Source: Andalucia godoyi (Eukaryota > Discoba > Jakobea > Jakobida > Andaluciidae). From it: 64,000 nt of DNA. The position numbers and the translations under genes were made by a program. The DNA lies in contig VRVR01000048.1 of the NCBI GenBank assembly GCA_009859145.1, positions 177,843 to 241,842 on the forward strand, written 5' to 3'. The notes below the pieces were generated by a model. The model was not told where the DNA came from. It was given only the letters and a program-made list of their open reading frames with translations, and ran no database searches. Shown piece after piece: positions 27,240 through 36,041 of this stretch (the stretch's first letter is position 1; every line of letters starts with the position of its first letter).

Positions 27240-28862
27240 ATGGCAGCGGAACCAGATAGAGTAGCGTCCAAGCACGTTCGATATCCGAATTCTGATGTTC
27301 CCTTTATATACTGGCGCGGAGTGTCGCAGACGAGGTATGTGAACCGCAACGACATTTTGTTTAATCGACCTGGGACGTTTATTCTGAAGCTGAAGGATCC
27401 GTACGGGCAGTATCAGACGCGGATGGTGTATGAAGGCGGTGTGAAGGTATGGGAGGCTGGCGGCCGGTGGGTGTTCCGGCAGCAGCAGGCAGTTCGTGAG
27501 GGGACGTGGAAGGACTCGTTGCGGAATGCAGAACTGTTCATGACAAGTGGTGGGACCGAGGGGAACGCTGCTACTGGTGAGCGACTGTACTTCTTATCGC
27601 AAATCATGGTTCCTCATGGACAGGGGGTGCTGAAGAGGGCGGACGGGAGTGTGGTGTACGAGGGTTCCTGGAAAGACGGCAATCGCGATGGGTCTGGAGA
27701 CGGGGAGTACGAGGACGGGAGGTACTTTGGGGAGTGGAGTGGGGGGTCCAAGGACGGAGACGGGGTGTATACTGCGCGGACGGGGGAGACAGTGTCGGGT
27801 AAGTGGGTGGAGGACTTGGTGTTTGATGCACAGGGGACCTTGCGGAAGAAGGACGGCGAAGTCTGGAAAGGCGAGTGGAGGTCTGCGTACTTTAAAGGTA
27901 TTGTCGTGTATGCTTCCGGAGACAAGTACGAAGGCGAGGTGACGCCCCCGCGATGGATTCACGCTGCATCGGGTTTGCAAGCAAGTCCAAATGCTATTGG
28001 ACTGGGTGCGGCTGGACAGAGTGCAGGGAGTGGAAACTCTGCGGCTGCGCTGGTTCTTTTGCAACAGCAGATCCAGGGTCTGCAACTGAGCGCGCTGAAC
28101 AATGCGGCAAGCGGCTCTGGTGGCGGTGCAGGTGGGTCTTCGCAGAGTGCCGTGATTACTCAGGCCATGAGCGGCGGGCTGAATCCGTCCGAGGATGAAT
28201 CAGAGTTGTTGCAGATGACTCGGTCGATTTGGGACCGGGTCTTGATTCCAGGGTCGCGGCAAGGGCCTGGAAAGGAGACGCTTGTGACGGGAGGAACATA
28301 TGTTGGGTACTGGCAAGACGGGAAGCGTCATGGGTTTGGCACATTCCAGTGGCCCGATAAGAACACCGACCAGCTGTTCTACAGCTTCGGCAACCTGCTG
28401 CACATGCGGTCCGCAGCATATGCGGGTGGAGGAAGTGGTGGAGGCGCATCATCAGGACCAGGATCAGGGGCTGGAGACTCCGGGGTGAACTCGGCGACGG
28501 TCGATGTCCTGTCGAGAGAAATGGAGGTGTTGCGGGCCGAGAAGAAGCACTATGCAGAGGAGGCACAGTCGATGATGTCGAAGCACCGTGAGAATCTGGA
28601 GCGCATGGCTGCGCTTGAGCGGGATCTGTTGGTGATGCAGGCGGAAAGAGACACGCTTCGAAAACAGCTCGATGAAGAAACGACAAAGAGATCCTCGGAA
28701 GAGCACAGACGAAAGGCTGCCGAGGTGTTTATTGAGCGGCTCGATGAGGAAATGAAGAATCTCCAGCAGGTGCAGCAGCGACGAATCCAGGCGCGGCTGG
28801 ACGAAGCCAGACGAAGCATGGACCTCTCCAACGGCTCGAGTTATTCGTTCCAGCCCGACTAG
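27240..28862 (+). CDS. MORN-repeat protein with C-terminal coiled coil
   Basis: The 540-residue product contains MORN-type repeats (VVYEGSWKDGNRDGSGDGEYEDG, YFGEWSGGSKDGDGVY, GEWRSAYFKGIVVYASGDKYEGE) at about 135-235. A separate late repeat (GGTYVGYWQDGKRHGFGTFQWPD) lies near 350-372. These are separated by a Gly/Ser/Ala-rich linker, and a strong coiled coil covers about 415-530 (REMEVLRAEKKHYAEEAQSM..). MORN proteins commonly scaffold axonemal, basal-body or cortical structures; given the flagellar genes around it this is plausible but unproven. The frame upstream to 27228 begins with GTG, so the ATG at 27240 is used. Confidence 0.85.
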   Translation: MAAEPDRVASKHVRYPNSDVPFIYWRGVSQTRYVNRNDILFNRPGTFILKLKDPYGQYQTRMVYEGGVKVWEAGGRWVFRQQQAVREGTWKDSLRNAELFMTSGGTEGNAATGERLYFLSQIMVPHGQGVLKRADGSVVYEGSWKDGNRDGSGDGEYEDGRYFGEWSGGSKDGDGVYTARTGETVSGKWVEDLVFDAQGTLRKKDGEVWKGEWRSAYFKGIVVYASGDKYEGEVTPPRWIHAASGLQASPNAIGLGAAGQSAGSGNSAAALVLLQQQIQGLQLSALNNAASGSGGGAGGSSQSAVITQAMSGGLNPSEDESELLQMTRSIWDRVLIPGSRQGPGKETLVTGGTYVGYWQDGKRHGFGTFQWPDKNTDQLFYSFGNLLHMRSAAYAGGGSGGGASSGPGSGAGDSGVNSATVDVLSREMEVLRAEKKHYAEEAQSMMSKHRENLERMAALERDLLVMQAERDTLRKQLDEETTKRSSEEHRRKAAEVFIERLDEEMKNLQQVQQRRIQARLDEARRSMDLSNGSSYSFQPD

Positions 28863-29543
28863 CCGTGACTGCAGGAGTTTGTGTGTGCAATATGCTAACT
28901 TTCCCGGTAAAGCGATGAATTAATATATTGTTAAAAAGGGGCTTCCAGAACCGCCTAGGCATCTGATTGAACGGTAATCAGTCGGATGGTGTGTGCTGTC
29001 GTGCATGAAAGCGACTAACCTCGTCAGAAAACACAGAGTCATAGAACGAAGCCTTGCGTGGAAAACGAAAAGGGAAGATTCTGATAGGTGGTTTTCATCT
29101 GCGGCTTGTCGGCATCGGCATCGGCATCGGCATCGGCATCGGCAATGTGTGAAGGAAGAAAGAAATAAGCCAAGATAGATAAATAAAATCAAAGAATCAA
29201 AGAATCAAAGAATCGAAGAATCAAAGAAGGAAAAAAGGCGGAGTTTTTTTAAAATGTGGGAGCGGGAATTTAATCCGAAAAAGGAATTGTTGTTTGGGAA
29301 AGAATACTGGCTTGATGCTAGCTGTCTCAAAACCGACAAGAGTGGGTTAGTGGGACGAGAACGTGTGCACTTTTATTATCATCGTAATAATTGTGATAAT
29401 TACAATAATTACAGTTATAACAGTTATTACAGTTATTACTACTACCATTATTATAGTAATTATAGTAATTATTATTATTATTAAAAAGAAGAGACCAGGC
29501 TGCGTGAAGAACGTTGAGTGAGTGTCGTTTTTTTCAAAGAGCG
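28863..29543. repeat. 681-nt spacer with GGCATC, AAAGAATC and TTA/TAC repeats
   Basis: Five perfect GGCATC units lie at 29111-29140. An AAAGAATC 8-bp repeat lies at about 29,191-29,228, and an AT-rich TTACAG/TTATTA array at about 29,375-29,483. A 76-residue frame at 29,254-29,484 ends in Tyr/Asn-rich translation of the last array and is probably not a gene. The region lies upstream of DNAAF5. Confidence 0.85.
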
Positions 29544-32500
29544 ATGGCGGCCAAGGATCGTGCAAAGGAGATGTGGGAGCAGCTCAAACGTCGCGAACAG
29601 TCCAAAGTCACGCAAGTCGGCCAGATTTACCAGAGCCAACGAGCTGCGACGAGCACGGTTTCATCCAACGCAATCGCCGCCTCGTCTTCGATTCATGAGA
29701 GTGCTATGGGGGATGAGCGGAATGCAGCAGCTGCAGCAGGTGTGGCGGATGATCCTGCAATGCACATTTCGGATTTTGGAGAAGTGGTCAAGTACATCGC
29801 ACGCGATATCAACTGCTTTACGGACGCGGATCGAGCGAAGCGACGGGCTTCGCTGCAGAGAGTGCATGATGTGCTGGATGCTTCGCGCAATCCGAACTTT
29901 GCAAGCTGGTCTGCGGGCCAGGTGTCCGCTCACTTTTTGGAGCGTCTTCTGAAGCCGACGCTGGAGGCTCTGCAAGATACCGTTGAGAAATGCAGAGAGC
30001 TTGCTGTGGGAATTCTTGCCTCGTACGTGCAAAGTGCGTTAGTTGGGCTCATTCGGTCCGACGATCCGTCCGCGTCGTTTGCGTTTCAAAAGGTTCTCTC
30101 GTATATGGTTCCTGTGTTTCTCTCGAGGCTGGGGTCCATTGGAGCTTCCGGGGACTGCGATGCACAGGAGACTTCGGAAGAAGTGCGAGTGAAGTTGCTT
30201 GCTGTTTTTGTTGGACTGGTCGATGTTGCGGACCAGGAATCGCTCAAGTCGCACATGGATGAGATCAGCTCGATTTTGAGGCACTGCATGCAGTCTGACC
30301 CGTTTCCGGAGATCAAGCTGCAGGGCTGCATGGCACTTGAGAATTTCGCTCACAGAATCGGATCTGCGAATTTTACGCTGATTGCTGCCACGATTGTCCC
30401 GTCCCTTCAGTCCTGTGTGTCCCATTCGCATTCCAAGGTTCGCGTGCAGGCCGTGAAGGCAATCGGCTGTGTCATCCGACTGGGATTGAAGTACAATGTT
30501 GAGCCGTGGGAACAGTCAATTCGGTCGATGGTCCGATCGGCACAGCTGGACAAGACACTGAGTGTTCGGAGCGAGCTGGTTGTGCAGTGCGGACTTATTC
30601 TGGAGGAATGCGTGGATTGGGAGTATTTGCTGCTTCCGTTCCTGCTCTTCGGCGTGGAATTCGGAGAATCGGCGTGCGAACGCTGTGCACAGATTTTGGA
30701 TGCTCTTGGCGAGCGATGGGTTCGCTTCAATGAAAAGGAAGTGGATGACATCTTGCGCTATCGCCCGGCCGATGCCGATCCGCAGCAATGTGCTTTCTTG
30801 TATGAGCGAGAACCACGTCTTGCACTCAGTGTCGGGGCGCACCCCGTATCTGTTCGACCACCGATTGGCTCCCGATCATTGGTGCAGCAGCATTTCCGCA
30901 AGTTCTACAAAGGGTTGCTTGCAGATGTTGAGGACTGGACCGCTGAGCGCAGAGTGGCGGCACTCCGAACCCTGGCAGTGTGCTCTCTGTTCATTGAGGA
31001 TCACGCCACGGAATTCCTGGAGGCGATTCTCCCGGTGCTGTCTCGCTCAATTCTGGATGGAGACCAGGTAGTACGGTCTCTTGTGGAACTGATTTGCAGA
31101 CGTCTCGGCTTTTTTGTGCCACCGCGCGTGTATCTTGGCATCCTGGCACCGCGACTTCCGATGCATGCCAACACGTCTTCCGTGTCATCGCAGTATGCAG
31201 CCATTGCGCTTGGCGACATTCTCAATTCGTCGTCCTCCGTCTCCCACGTCGCTTCGTCGGGTTCCTCGATTCTTGTGTCGTACGTCACGCTGATTCGGTT
31301 CTGCCTATCGGGTACGTCTCCCCATCACATCTTGTGCCCGGACCATTCGTCGCTTGATCAGCTCATGAGCGCGTTGGCGCTTCCGGATGTTTGTCGAAGC
31401 ACCGATTCTCAAGTGCTGTCCTCATTCGCCGACCTTCTGGCGTACTTGGCCTCTAGAGATGAAGTTCGCAGCGTCTTGCTGTCCGTGTTTCATTCGACTG
31501 TTGCACCGTGTATTGTCTGGTTGTTGTACCGTTCCGAAAAACTGGCCGTCCCCATTTTGCAAGCATTGCATATGGAACTTTCAGAATATCTGGAGCGCAA
31601 CGTTGAAGTGCTCTATGATCATGTCTTTCGGATGCTAGCTACTTCCTCTGTCTCCCATATCGCATCAGAAATGCACATGTTTGAGGCCTTTGTTCGCAAT
31701 CTTCACGGCGCTGTGATTATTCGCTTGTGGCCTCGGGTTGTTGACGGATCCATCATGACGATTTTGTCGCAAACAAGCGAGCGAGGATCTCCAAAGTTTG
31801 AACCTCGTTTGGCGACGATTTTTATGGGACTTATGCGCAGGTGCTTCTCTGCGCTCGTCGAGGTTACGTCGTCGCATGCAGATGCAGTGCGCGAGATTCT
31901 GTCCTCGCGTCTTTTATCGTACTGCAAAACGTTTGTTTTCCCGAATTGTTTCTGGAGACCTGGAGGTGCACCGTCCACTGCATTGCGACGTGAGGCCGTC
32001 GCCGTGTTGTCGGTGGTTGTACAGCACTTCTTGCTGGCCGATCAAGAAGTGTTCAAGACGCTGATCCCGGATATGATATCGGTTCTCGTGAGTGTCCTGG
32101 ACGATGATGAAGACGACCTGCGTAAGGTGGGTACTGATGCGCTTTGGTTTTTCTTCCAGGCCGTGCTTGTGCTCGAGCCGTTCCAGAAATCCTTCTCAAC
32201 AGTCAAGGAGGGACTGAACAGACTCGAGTACGAGCAGCATCGTTCCCTGTTCGAAGCCCTGCTGAAGCGACTGGACGACCCCTCGAATGCCACCCGAATT
32301 TCTCTCTGTGCCGGGTTCATTCCCTACCTGGACGTTTTGCTGCAGGAGAATGACACTGCGCGAATTTGGTTGGAGACCATTGTGGACACGTTGCTCATTC
32401 ATCTCGACGACCCAGACCACGAGGTGCAGCAAGCCGTGCTCCCGGTGCTGAGGCGCCTTGCCGTGTCAGAGCCAGATCTGGTAGCTGCGCGTGCTCGCGA

Positions 32501-32576
32501 AGCCCGCAGCAAGCATCGCTCTCCGATGTATCTTGATCAGATCATTCCTGACGGACGACAGCTTTCTCTTTCATAA
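29544..32576 (+). CDS. DNAAF5: Dynein axonemal assembly factor 5 (HEATR2-like)
   Basis: The 1,010-residue all-helical protein is built of HEAT repeats throughout. Telling segments include DFGEVVKYIARDINCFTDAD, RLLKPTLEALQDTVEKCRELAVGIL, SMVPVFLSRLG, DPFPEIKLQGCMALENFAHRIG, SHSKVRVQAVKAIGCVIRLG and, near the end, WLETIVDTLLIHLDDPDHEVQQAVLPVLRRLA. The order and wording match HEATR2/DNAAF5, a cytoplasmic factor needed to preassemble axonemal outer and inner arm dyneins. It is longer than human DNAAF5 (855 residues). The TTG-initiated extension to 29514 is not used. It converges with the gene for the IFT-dynein chain DYNC2LI1, 208 nt apart. Confidence 0.88.
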   Translation: MAAKDRAKEMWEQLKRREQSKVTQVGQIYQSQRAATSTVSSNAIAASSSIHESAMGDERNAAAAAGVADDPAMHISDFGEVVKYIARDINCFTDADRAKRRASLQRVHDVLDASRNPNFASWSAGQVSAHFLERLLKPTLEALQDTVEKCRELAVGILASYVQSALVGLIRSDDPSASFAFQKVLSYMVPVFLSRLGSIGASGDCDAQETSEEVRVKLLAVFVGLVDVADQESLKSHMDEISSILRHCMQSDPFPEIKLQGCMALENFAHRIGSANFTLIAATIVPSLQSCVSHSHSKVRVQAVKAIGCVIRLGLKYNVEPWEQSIRSMVRSAQLDKTLSVRSELVVQCGLILEECVDWEYLLLPFLLFGVEFGESACERCAQILDALGERWVRFNEKEVDDILRYRPADADPQQCAFLYEREPRLALSVGAHPVSVRPPIGSRSLVQQHFRKFYKGLLADVEDWTAERRVAALRTLAVCSLFIEDHATEFLEAILPVLSRSILDGDQVVRSLVELICRRLGFFVPPRVYLGILAPRLPMHANTSSVSSQYAAIALGDILNSSSSVSHVASSGSSILVSYVTLIRFCLSGTSPHHILCPDHSSLDQLMSALALPDVCRSTDSQVLSSFADLLAYLASRDEVRSVLLSVFHSTVAPCIVWLLYRSEKLAVPILQALHMELSEYLERNVEVLYDHVFRMLATSSVSHIASEMHMFEAFVRNLHGAVIIRLWPRVVDGSIMTILSQTSERGSPKFEPRLATIFMGLMRRCFSALVEVTSSHADAVREILSSRLLSYCKTFVFPNCFWRPGGAPSTALRREAVAVLSVVVQHFLLADQEVFKTLIPDMISVLVSVLDDDEDDLRKVGTDALWFFFQAVLVLEPFQKSFSTVKEGLNRLEYEQHRSLFEALLKRLDDPSNATRISLCAGFIPYLDVLLQENDTARIWLETIVDTLLIHLDDPDHEVQQAVLPVLRRLAVSEPDLVAARAREARSKHRSPMYLDQIIPDGRQLSLS

Positions 32577-32784
32577 CTCTTCTTTCTTCTTGCAGTGCAA
32601 CTTTTTGCATGGTGATGATGGCGATCACACGATAGAAAGCAGCAGAAACGGAAAAGAAAAGAAAAACAAACGGCCAAACAACCAAACAACCAAACCCCGT
32701 AAAAGAAATACTAAAAAATTAGTTCCGTCGTTAAAAAGCATACGAATGCCTGTAATCGTGGTCCTTGCGTTATTTACATGTTGA

Positions 32785-33705
32785 TTACCGCTTTGCGCCT
32801 TCCTTCTCCTTCTCCCGTTCCCGTTCCTTCACTCGTTCAAATTCGGCACGTTTTCGTTCGATCGCAGCGTCGACGATGTTCTCTGCAAACTCGGGTTTGA
32901 GCAGATCGCTGAAGCTGTCCTGTGCTGCTCGTTCCGCATTCAACGGGAATGTTTCAAAAAACACCAGCTGCCACTTGTCGACGTCTGGATGTTTTGTGAG
33001 GGTGACGCCGGGGGGCACGCGGTCCGATGCTGGCTTTGGCACTCCAATCTCCTTGAGATTATCTGTTCCAGCAGGAACAACGATGAGCTTCGAGTGGTCT
33101 GTCTGCATGAGCTCCGATCCCTTGCCCTCCTGCGTCGGGAAGAAGTTCGCGTTCAGAAACGACCGGAACTTGGAGTGCGTTGTCGGCTCCTGCGACGCAT
33201 AAATGAGGGAACCATTGAAGTGCAGCGCTACGAAGCGCAGCGCACGCGACACGATGCGCCGTTCTTCCGACTCTGCATTTGCAAACAAGTCATATTTGTT
33301 CGCGATGAACACAATTGGTGCTCTCTGCCGAACCAGGGTTCCCCAGTACAATGCTTCTGAAAACGCTTCTGCGACACTCGACAAGTCGAGCACGACGCAC
33401 ACGACAAGTCCTTCTTGCAGCCGCTGCTTCGTCATGACAACGTCGACGAGCTGCGCCATTGCTCGCCCCCCGCCAATTTCAAAAAAGTGCACCGTTTGCG
33501 ATCCGCCTGCTGCACCTTCCTTTTTGCCGTACGTGTAGTCCAACCCAAGCGAGGGCCGCGGCTTCTCGTCCGTCTTCTTCATAAACCGGTTGACGACCGT
33601 CGACTTGCCACCGCTCCGAGGCCCCACAAGCAGCGCACTCACTTCATATGACGGTGCCCCATGCCGCGCTGGAAGCTCAGACGCCAACTGCCACAAATCC
33701 TTCAT
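32785..33705 (-). CDS. DYNC2LI1: Cytoplasmic dynein 2 light intermediate chain (IFT dynein)
   Basis: The 306-residue product is a Ras-like dynein LIC. It begins MKDLWQLASE, with P-loop GPRSGGKST (28-36), LGLDYTYGKKEG, the HFFEIGGG switch, VVCVVLDLS, and APIVFIANKYDLF (NKxD). D1bLIC features FFPTQEGKG and DKWQLVFFETFP and a Lys/Glu-rich tail follow. DYNC2LI1 (human 351 residues) is the light intermediate chain of the retrograde intraflagellar-transport motor. The open frame continues to 33858, but the Met at residue 52 aligns with the family N terminus. The 5' leader contains an ATACGGA repeat (about 33,765-33,790). Divergent from EMC7. Confidence 0.92.
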   Translation of the reverse strand: MKDLWQLASELPARHGAPSYEVSALLVGPRSGGKSTVVNRFMKKTDEKPRPSLGLDYTYGKKEGAAGGSQTVHFFEIGGGRAMAQLVDVVMTKQRLQEGLVVCVVLDLSSVAEAFSEALYWGTLVRQRAPIVFIANKYDLFANAESEERRIVSRALRFVALHFNGSLIYASQEPTTHSKFRSFLNANFFPTQEGKGSELMQTDHSKLIVVPAGTDNLKEIGVPKPASDRVPPGVTLTKHPDVDKWQLVFFETFPLNAERAAQDSFSDLLKPEFAENIVDAAIERKRAEFERVKEREREKEKEGAKR

Positions 33706-34054
33706 TTCGTTCTGAACCCTGAACCCCCGATCCCAGAACACGAAACACCCAACACCCAATACGCAATACGGAATACGGAATACGGAATCCAAACGAAGCG
33801 CAATAGAAGAGCAAAAAACCACGTTTTCATATCCAGGAAAAAAAGATCCGGCACACATTCTTATTCGTCTCGATTGTCGATTCTGCGAACCAATCGTCAG
33901 CGAGGGGTTTCCATGTTTTTATCTTGAACAGCAAAGGGCCGCACAGCATTCGTGTGTGGATGTGTGTGTTTATATTATGTATGTTGATTTTTACCGAACA
34001 TCGATTGCTGACCAGCGAGAGTACGGGAAGCCAAAAAAGAGTCGGCGATAGAGA
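33706..34054. promoter_or_regulatory. Divergent promoter region between DYNC2LI1 and EMC7
   Basis: This 349-nt spacer holds an ACACCCAA / ATACGGAAT repeat (about 33,745-33,790) and TGTGTG/TATATTATGTATG sequence (about 33,955-33,985). No gene is recognised. Confidence 0.55.
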
Positions 34055-34768
34055 ATGGTGCGATCGAGTATATTTCTAGCGGCAGTAGTAGTGGTAGTAG
34101 TAGTAGTTGTTTTTGGAGGAGTGGTAGTTTCTGCGGGACGGGTGGAAAGTGCGTCTGTGTCTGAGAGTTCGTTGTATCGACTTTCGCTGAGTGGAAAAGT
34201 GTACGGAATTGACGCGACTTCTGCGATGTCGGCTGCAGCGCATCTTCCTGAGCAGGTGACGCTTCTTCTTGAATCTGGATCGTTTGTCCGCGAGTTTGTG
34301 GTTTTGAAAGACGGGTCGTTTTCGGTCCAGCTGGATGTACCGCTCGAGATGCAGCTTTCGCTGACGGTGTCTTGTGCGCATCAACTGTACGCCGAGTATC
34401 AGATTACGGTGCCAGAGCATCCGTCCAAGAGTCCGCGGGTTGTCGAGTTTGCAATGGGCGAAAAGCGACTTGTCAAGAGCACCAGCATGCATATCCAGCC
34501 ATTGATGGAAGCGGTTGCGGCGCGCAGCAGGTTCTTTGAAGTGAAGGAGGCCTTTGACTGGCGAAGCGTGCTGATGAACCCAATGACCATGGTCCTCGGA
34601 ATGACAATGCTCATGATGTACATGATGAAGAACATGGATCCTGCGGCACTCAAGGAGGCGCAGACGGCCATCCGCGACATTCAAAGTGGCGGACAGACAC
34701 AGACGCCTCCGCAACCAGCCGCCATTCCAGACACCGCGACCAAGCACAAGCAGAAACGACATCACTAG
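34055..34768 (+). CDS. EMC7: ER membrane protein complex subunit 7
   Basis: This 237-residue protein has a signal peptide (MVRSS then a Val-rich core) and a lumenal beta-sandwich (SLSGKVYG...VTLLLESGSFVREFVVLKDGSFSVQLDVP, about 42-115). The EMC7 signature FFEVKEAFDWRSVLMNPMTMVLGMTMLMMYMMKNMDP (about 163-200) contains the transmembrane helix, and a hydrophilic Lys/His tail follows. EMC inserts multi-pass and tail-anchored proteins into the ER membrane. The core of the signal peptide is encoded by a GTA/GTG trinucleotide repeat (GCAGTAGTAGTGGTAGTAGTAG, about 34,081-34,110), giving nine consecutive Val. Confidence 0.95.
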   Translation: MVRSSIFLAAVVVVVVVVVFGGVVVSAGRVESASVSESSLYRLSLSGKVYGIDATSAMSAAAHLPEQVTLLLESGSFVREFVVLKDGSFSVQLDVPLEMQLSLTVSCAHQLYAEYQITVPEHPSKSPRVVEFAMGEKRLVKSTSMHIQPLMEAVAARSRFFEVKEAFDWRSVLMNPMTMVLGMTMLMMYMMKNMDPAALKEAQTAIRDIQSGGQTQTPPQPAAIPDTATKHKQKRHH

Positions 34769-34963
34769 CACGTAAAACAAACATACTAGACGTTCAGGCT
34801 TGAAAATGGTTTATGAATGAAGATTAAAAATAAAGAGAGAAAGTAGGGAAGAGGAGTGAGGGGTGAGGGGAGAGGGGAGAGGGAAGAGGAAAGAGGAAGG
34901 AAGGAAGGAAGCGTCCGTGGTCATTTTTACCTGCCCAAGTGATGTATGTACAGATTAGGCAGA

Positions 34964-35653
34964 TTAAGAAGACATGGGAACACGCTCGCGCTCACGCTCG
35001 CGCTTGTTTTCCTTTGGCGGTTCGTCGGACTCACCATGCTCGGCGTCGTCCAGACGGTCCGTGTCCGGCTTCGGAAGATCCTTCTGGGGAACCGACACGG
35101 TGTCGAGCTTGGTGCCCAGCAAGTCTCTTTGTAAGCTCGCGAGTTCTTCGTTGACCTGTTCGTTCTGCTCGGGATCCAGGTCCTCGGCAAGCTGCTCGGC
35201 AAGCTGTTTCTGGTACGAGATCGCATCTGCAGTCTCCTCATTCAGCATGTCGACCTTCTCGAGACTGATTTCGGACTGGAGCTGCTTGAGCATACCTGCT
35301 CCAATCTTGAGACCTTCAAACACGCTCTGCTCTACAAGCGCAAACTCCACCGACGCAATCATCTGCTCAACATTCACAAGCTGTGCATCGGCCTTGTCCA
35401 GCAACCCCTCTTGGAACTTCTTCTTGCGAATCACGAGCATCGCTCTCGACTTGGACGTCTCGGTGCGCTGTGCAAGCAGGTTTCGCGCAATGTCAACTTC
35501 TTTGCGGATCGAAATCTCCAGCTTCTTCGAATACTGAACAAGCTTGTCTCGCTGGATCTTCAAGTCCAGCACCGCTCGATCATGCGCTGTGATCCTGTCT
35601 TCCTGCGGCGGCTTCTCAGAGTGCCCCGTGTGTTTTGAAAAGAAAAATCCCAT
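34964..35653 (-). CDS. CHMP6: ESCRT-III subunit CHMP6/VPS20
   Basis: The 229-residue product starts MGFFFSK, with Gly2 placed for N-myristoylation as in CHMP6. The Snf7-type helical core follows (ITAHDRAVLDLKIQRDKLVQYSKKLE, AMLVIRKKKFQEGLLDKADAQLVNVEQMI, then SISLEKVDMLNEET...). An acidic and then basic C-terminal tail completes it. CHMP6/Vps20 links ESCRT-II to the ESCRT-III filament during multivesicular-body formation and other membrane scission. It is slightly longer than human CHMP6 (201 residues) because of the charged tail (NKRERERERVPMSS). The upstream in-frame extension to 35854 would bury the myristoylation site and is rejected. A purine tract (about 34,829-34,912) lies between its stop and the EMC7 stop. 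Confidence 0.93.
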   Translation of the reverse strand: MGFFFSKHTGHSEKPPQEDRITAHDRAVLDLKIQRDKLVQYSKKLEISIRKEVDIARNLLAQRTETSKSRAMLVIRKKKFQEGLLDKADAQLVNVEQMIASVEFALVEQSVFEGLKIGAGMLKQLQSEISLEKVDMLNEETADAISYQKQLAEQLAEDLDPEQNEQVNEELASLQRDLLGTKLDTVSVPQKDLPKPDTDRLDDAEHGESDEPPKENKRERERERVPMSS

Positions 35654-35952
35654 CCCTCTCCTGCCTGTGTGTACTGTGCACCTTTCTGTATGTATAACTG
35701 TATAACTGTATCGATGGATGGATGGGTACGTGTACGTGAAGCCTTTGCTTGTTCTTTCCATACGCCGCTGTCCTTTCGTCGTCGAGAACATGGGTTTACT
35801 GGTACAACAAACCTCCGACAAGGAAATTGGAAAGGGTCCTTGCTGTAGCATCACGTGATGCCAACAAGCCGTGGAGAAAACGTTTCAGTCGACTTGCTTC
35901 GCGGAAATGGTTGCTATTATGTATTTCGCTTTGGCTTTCTTATTTTGTTTTC

Positions 35953-35983
<31 letters not shown>

Positions 35984-36041
35984 ATTATTATTATTATTAT
36001 TATTTGGGGTTGCTGGTTGTTGACAGAAAGACGCTGTGAAG
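35654..36041. repeat. Divergent spacer with GTT and ATT trinucleotide repeats
   Basis: A (GTT)n tract at about 35,954-35,982 runs straight into (ATT)n at about 35,983-36,004, ending about 37 nt before the TyrRS start. The other half contains TGTATAACTGTATAACTGTAT near 35,690 and GATGGATGGATGG near 35,713, close to the CHMP6 start. The spacer must contain both promoters. Confidence 0.9.

Noticed and set aside
29254-29484. 76-residue Tyr/Asn-rich frame
   Set aside because: Half of it is translation of an AT-rich repeat array just before DNAAF5; no independent support.
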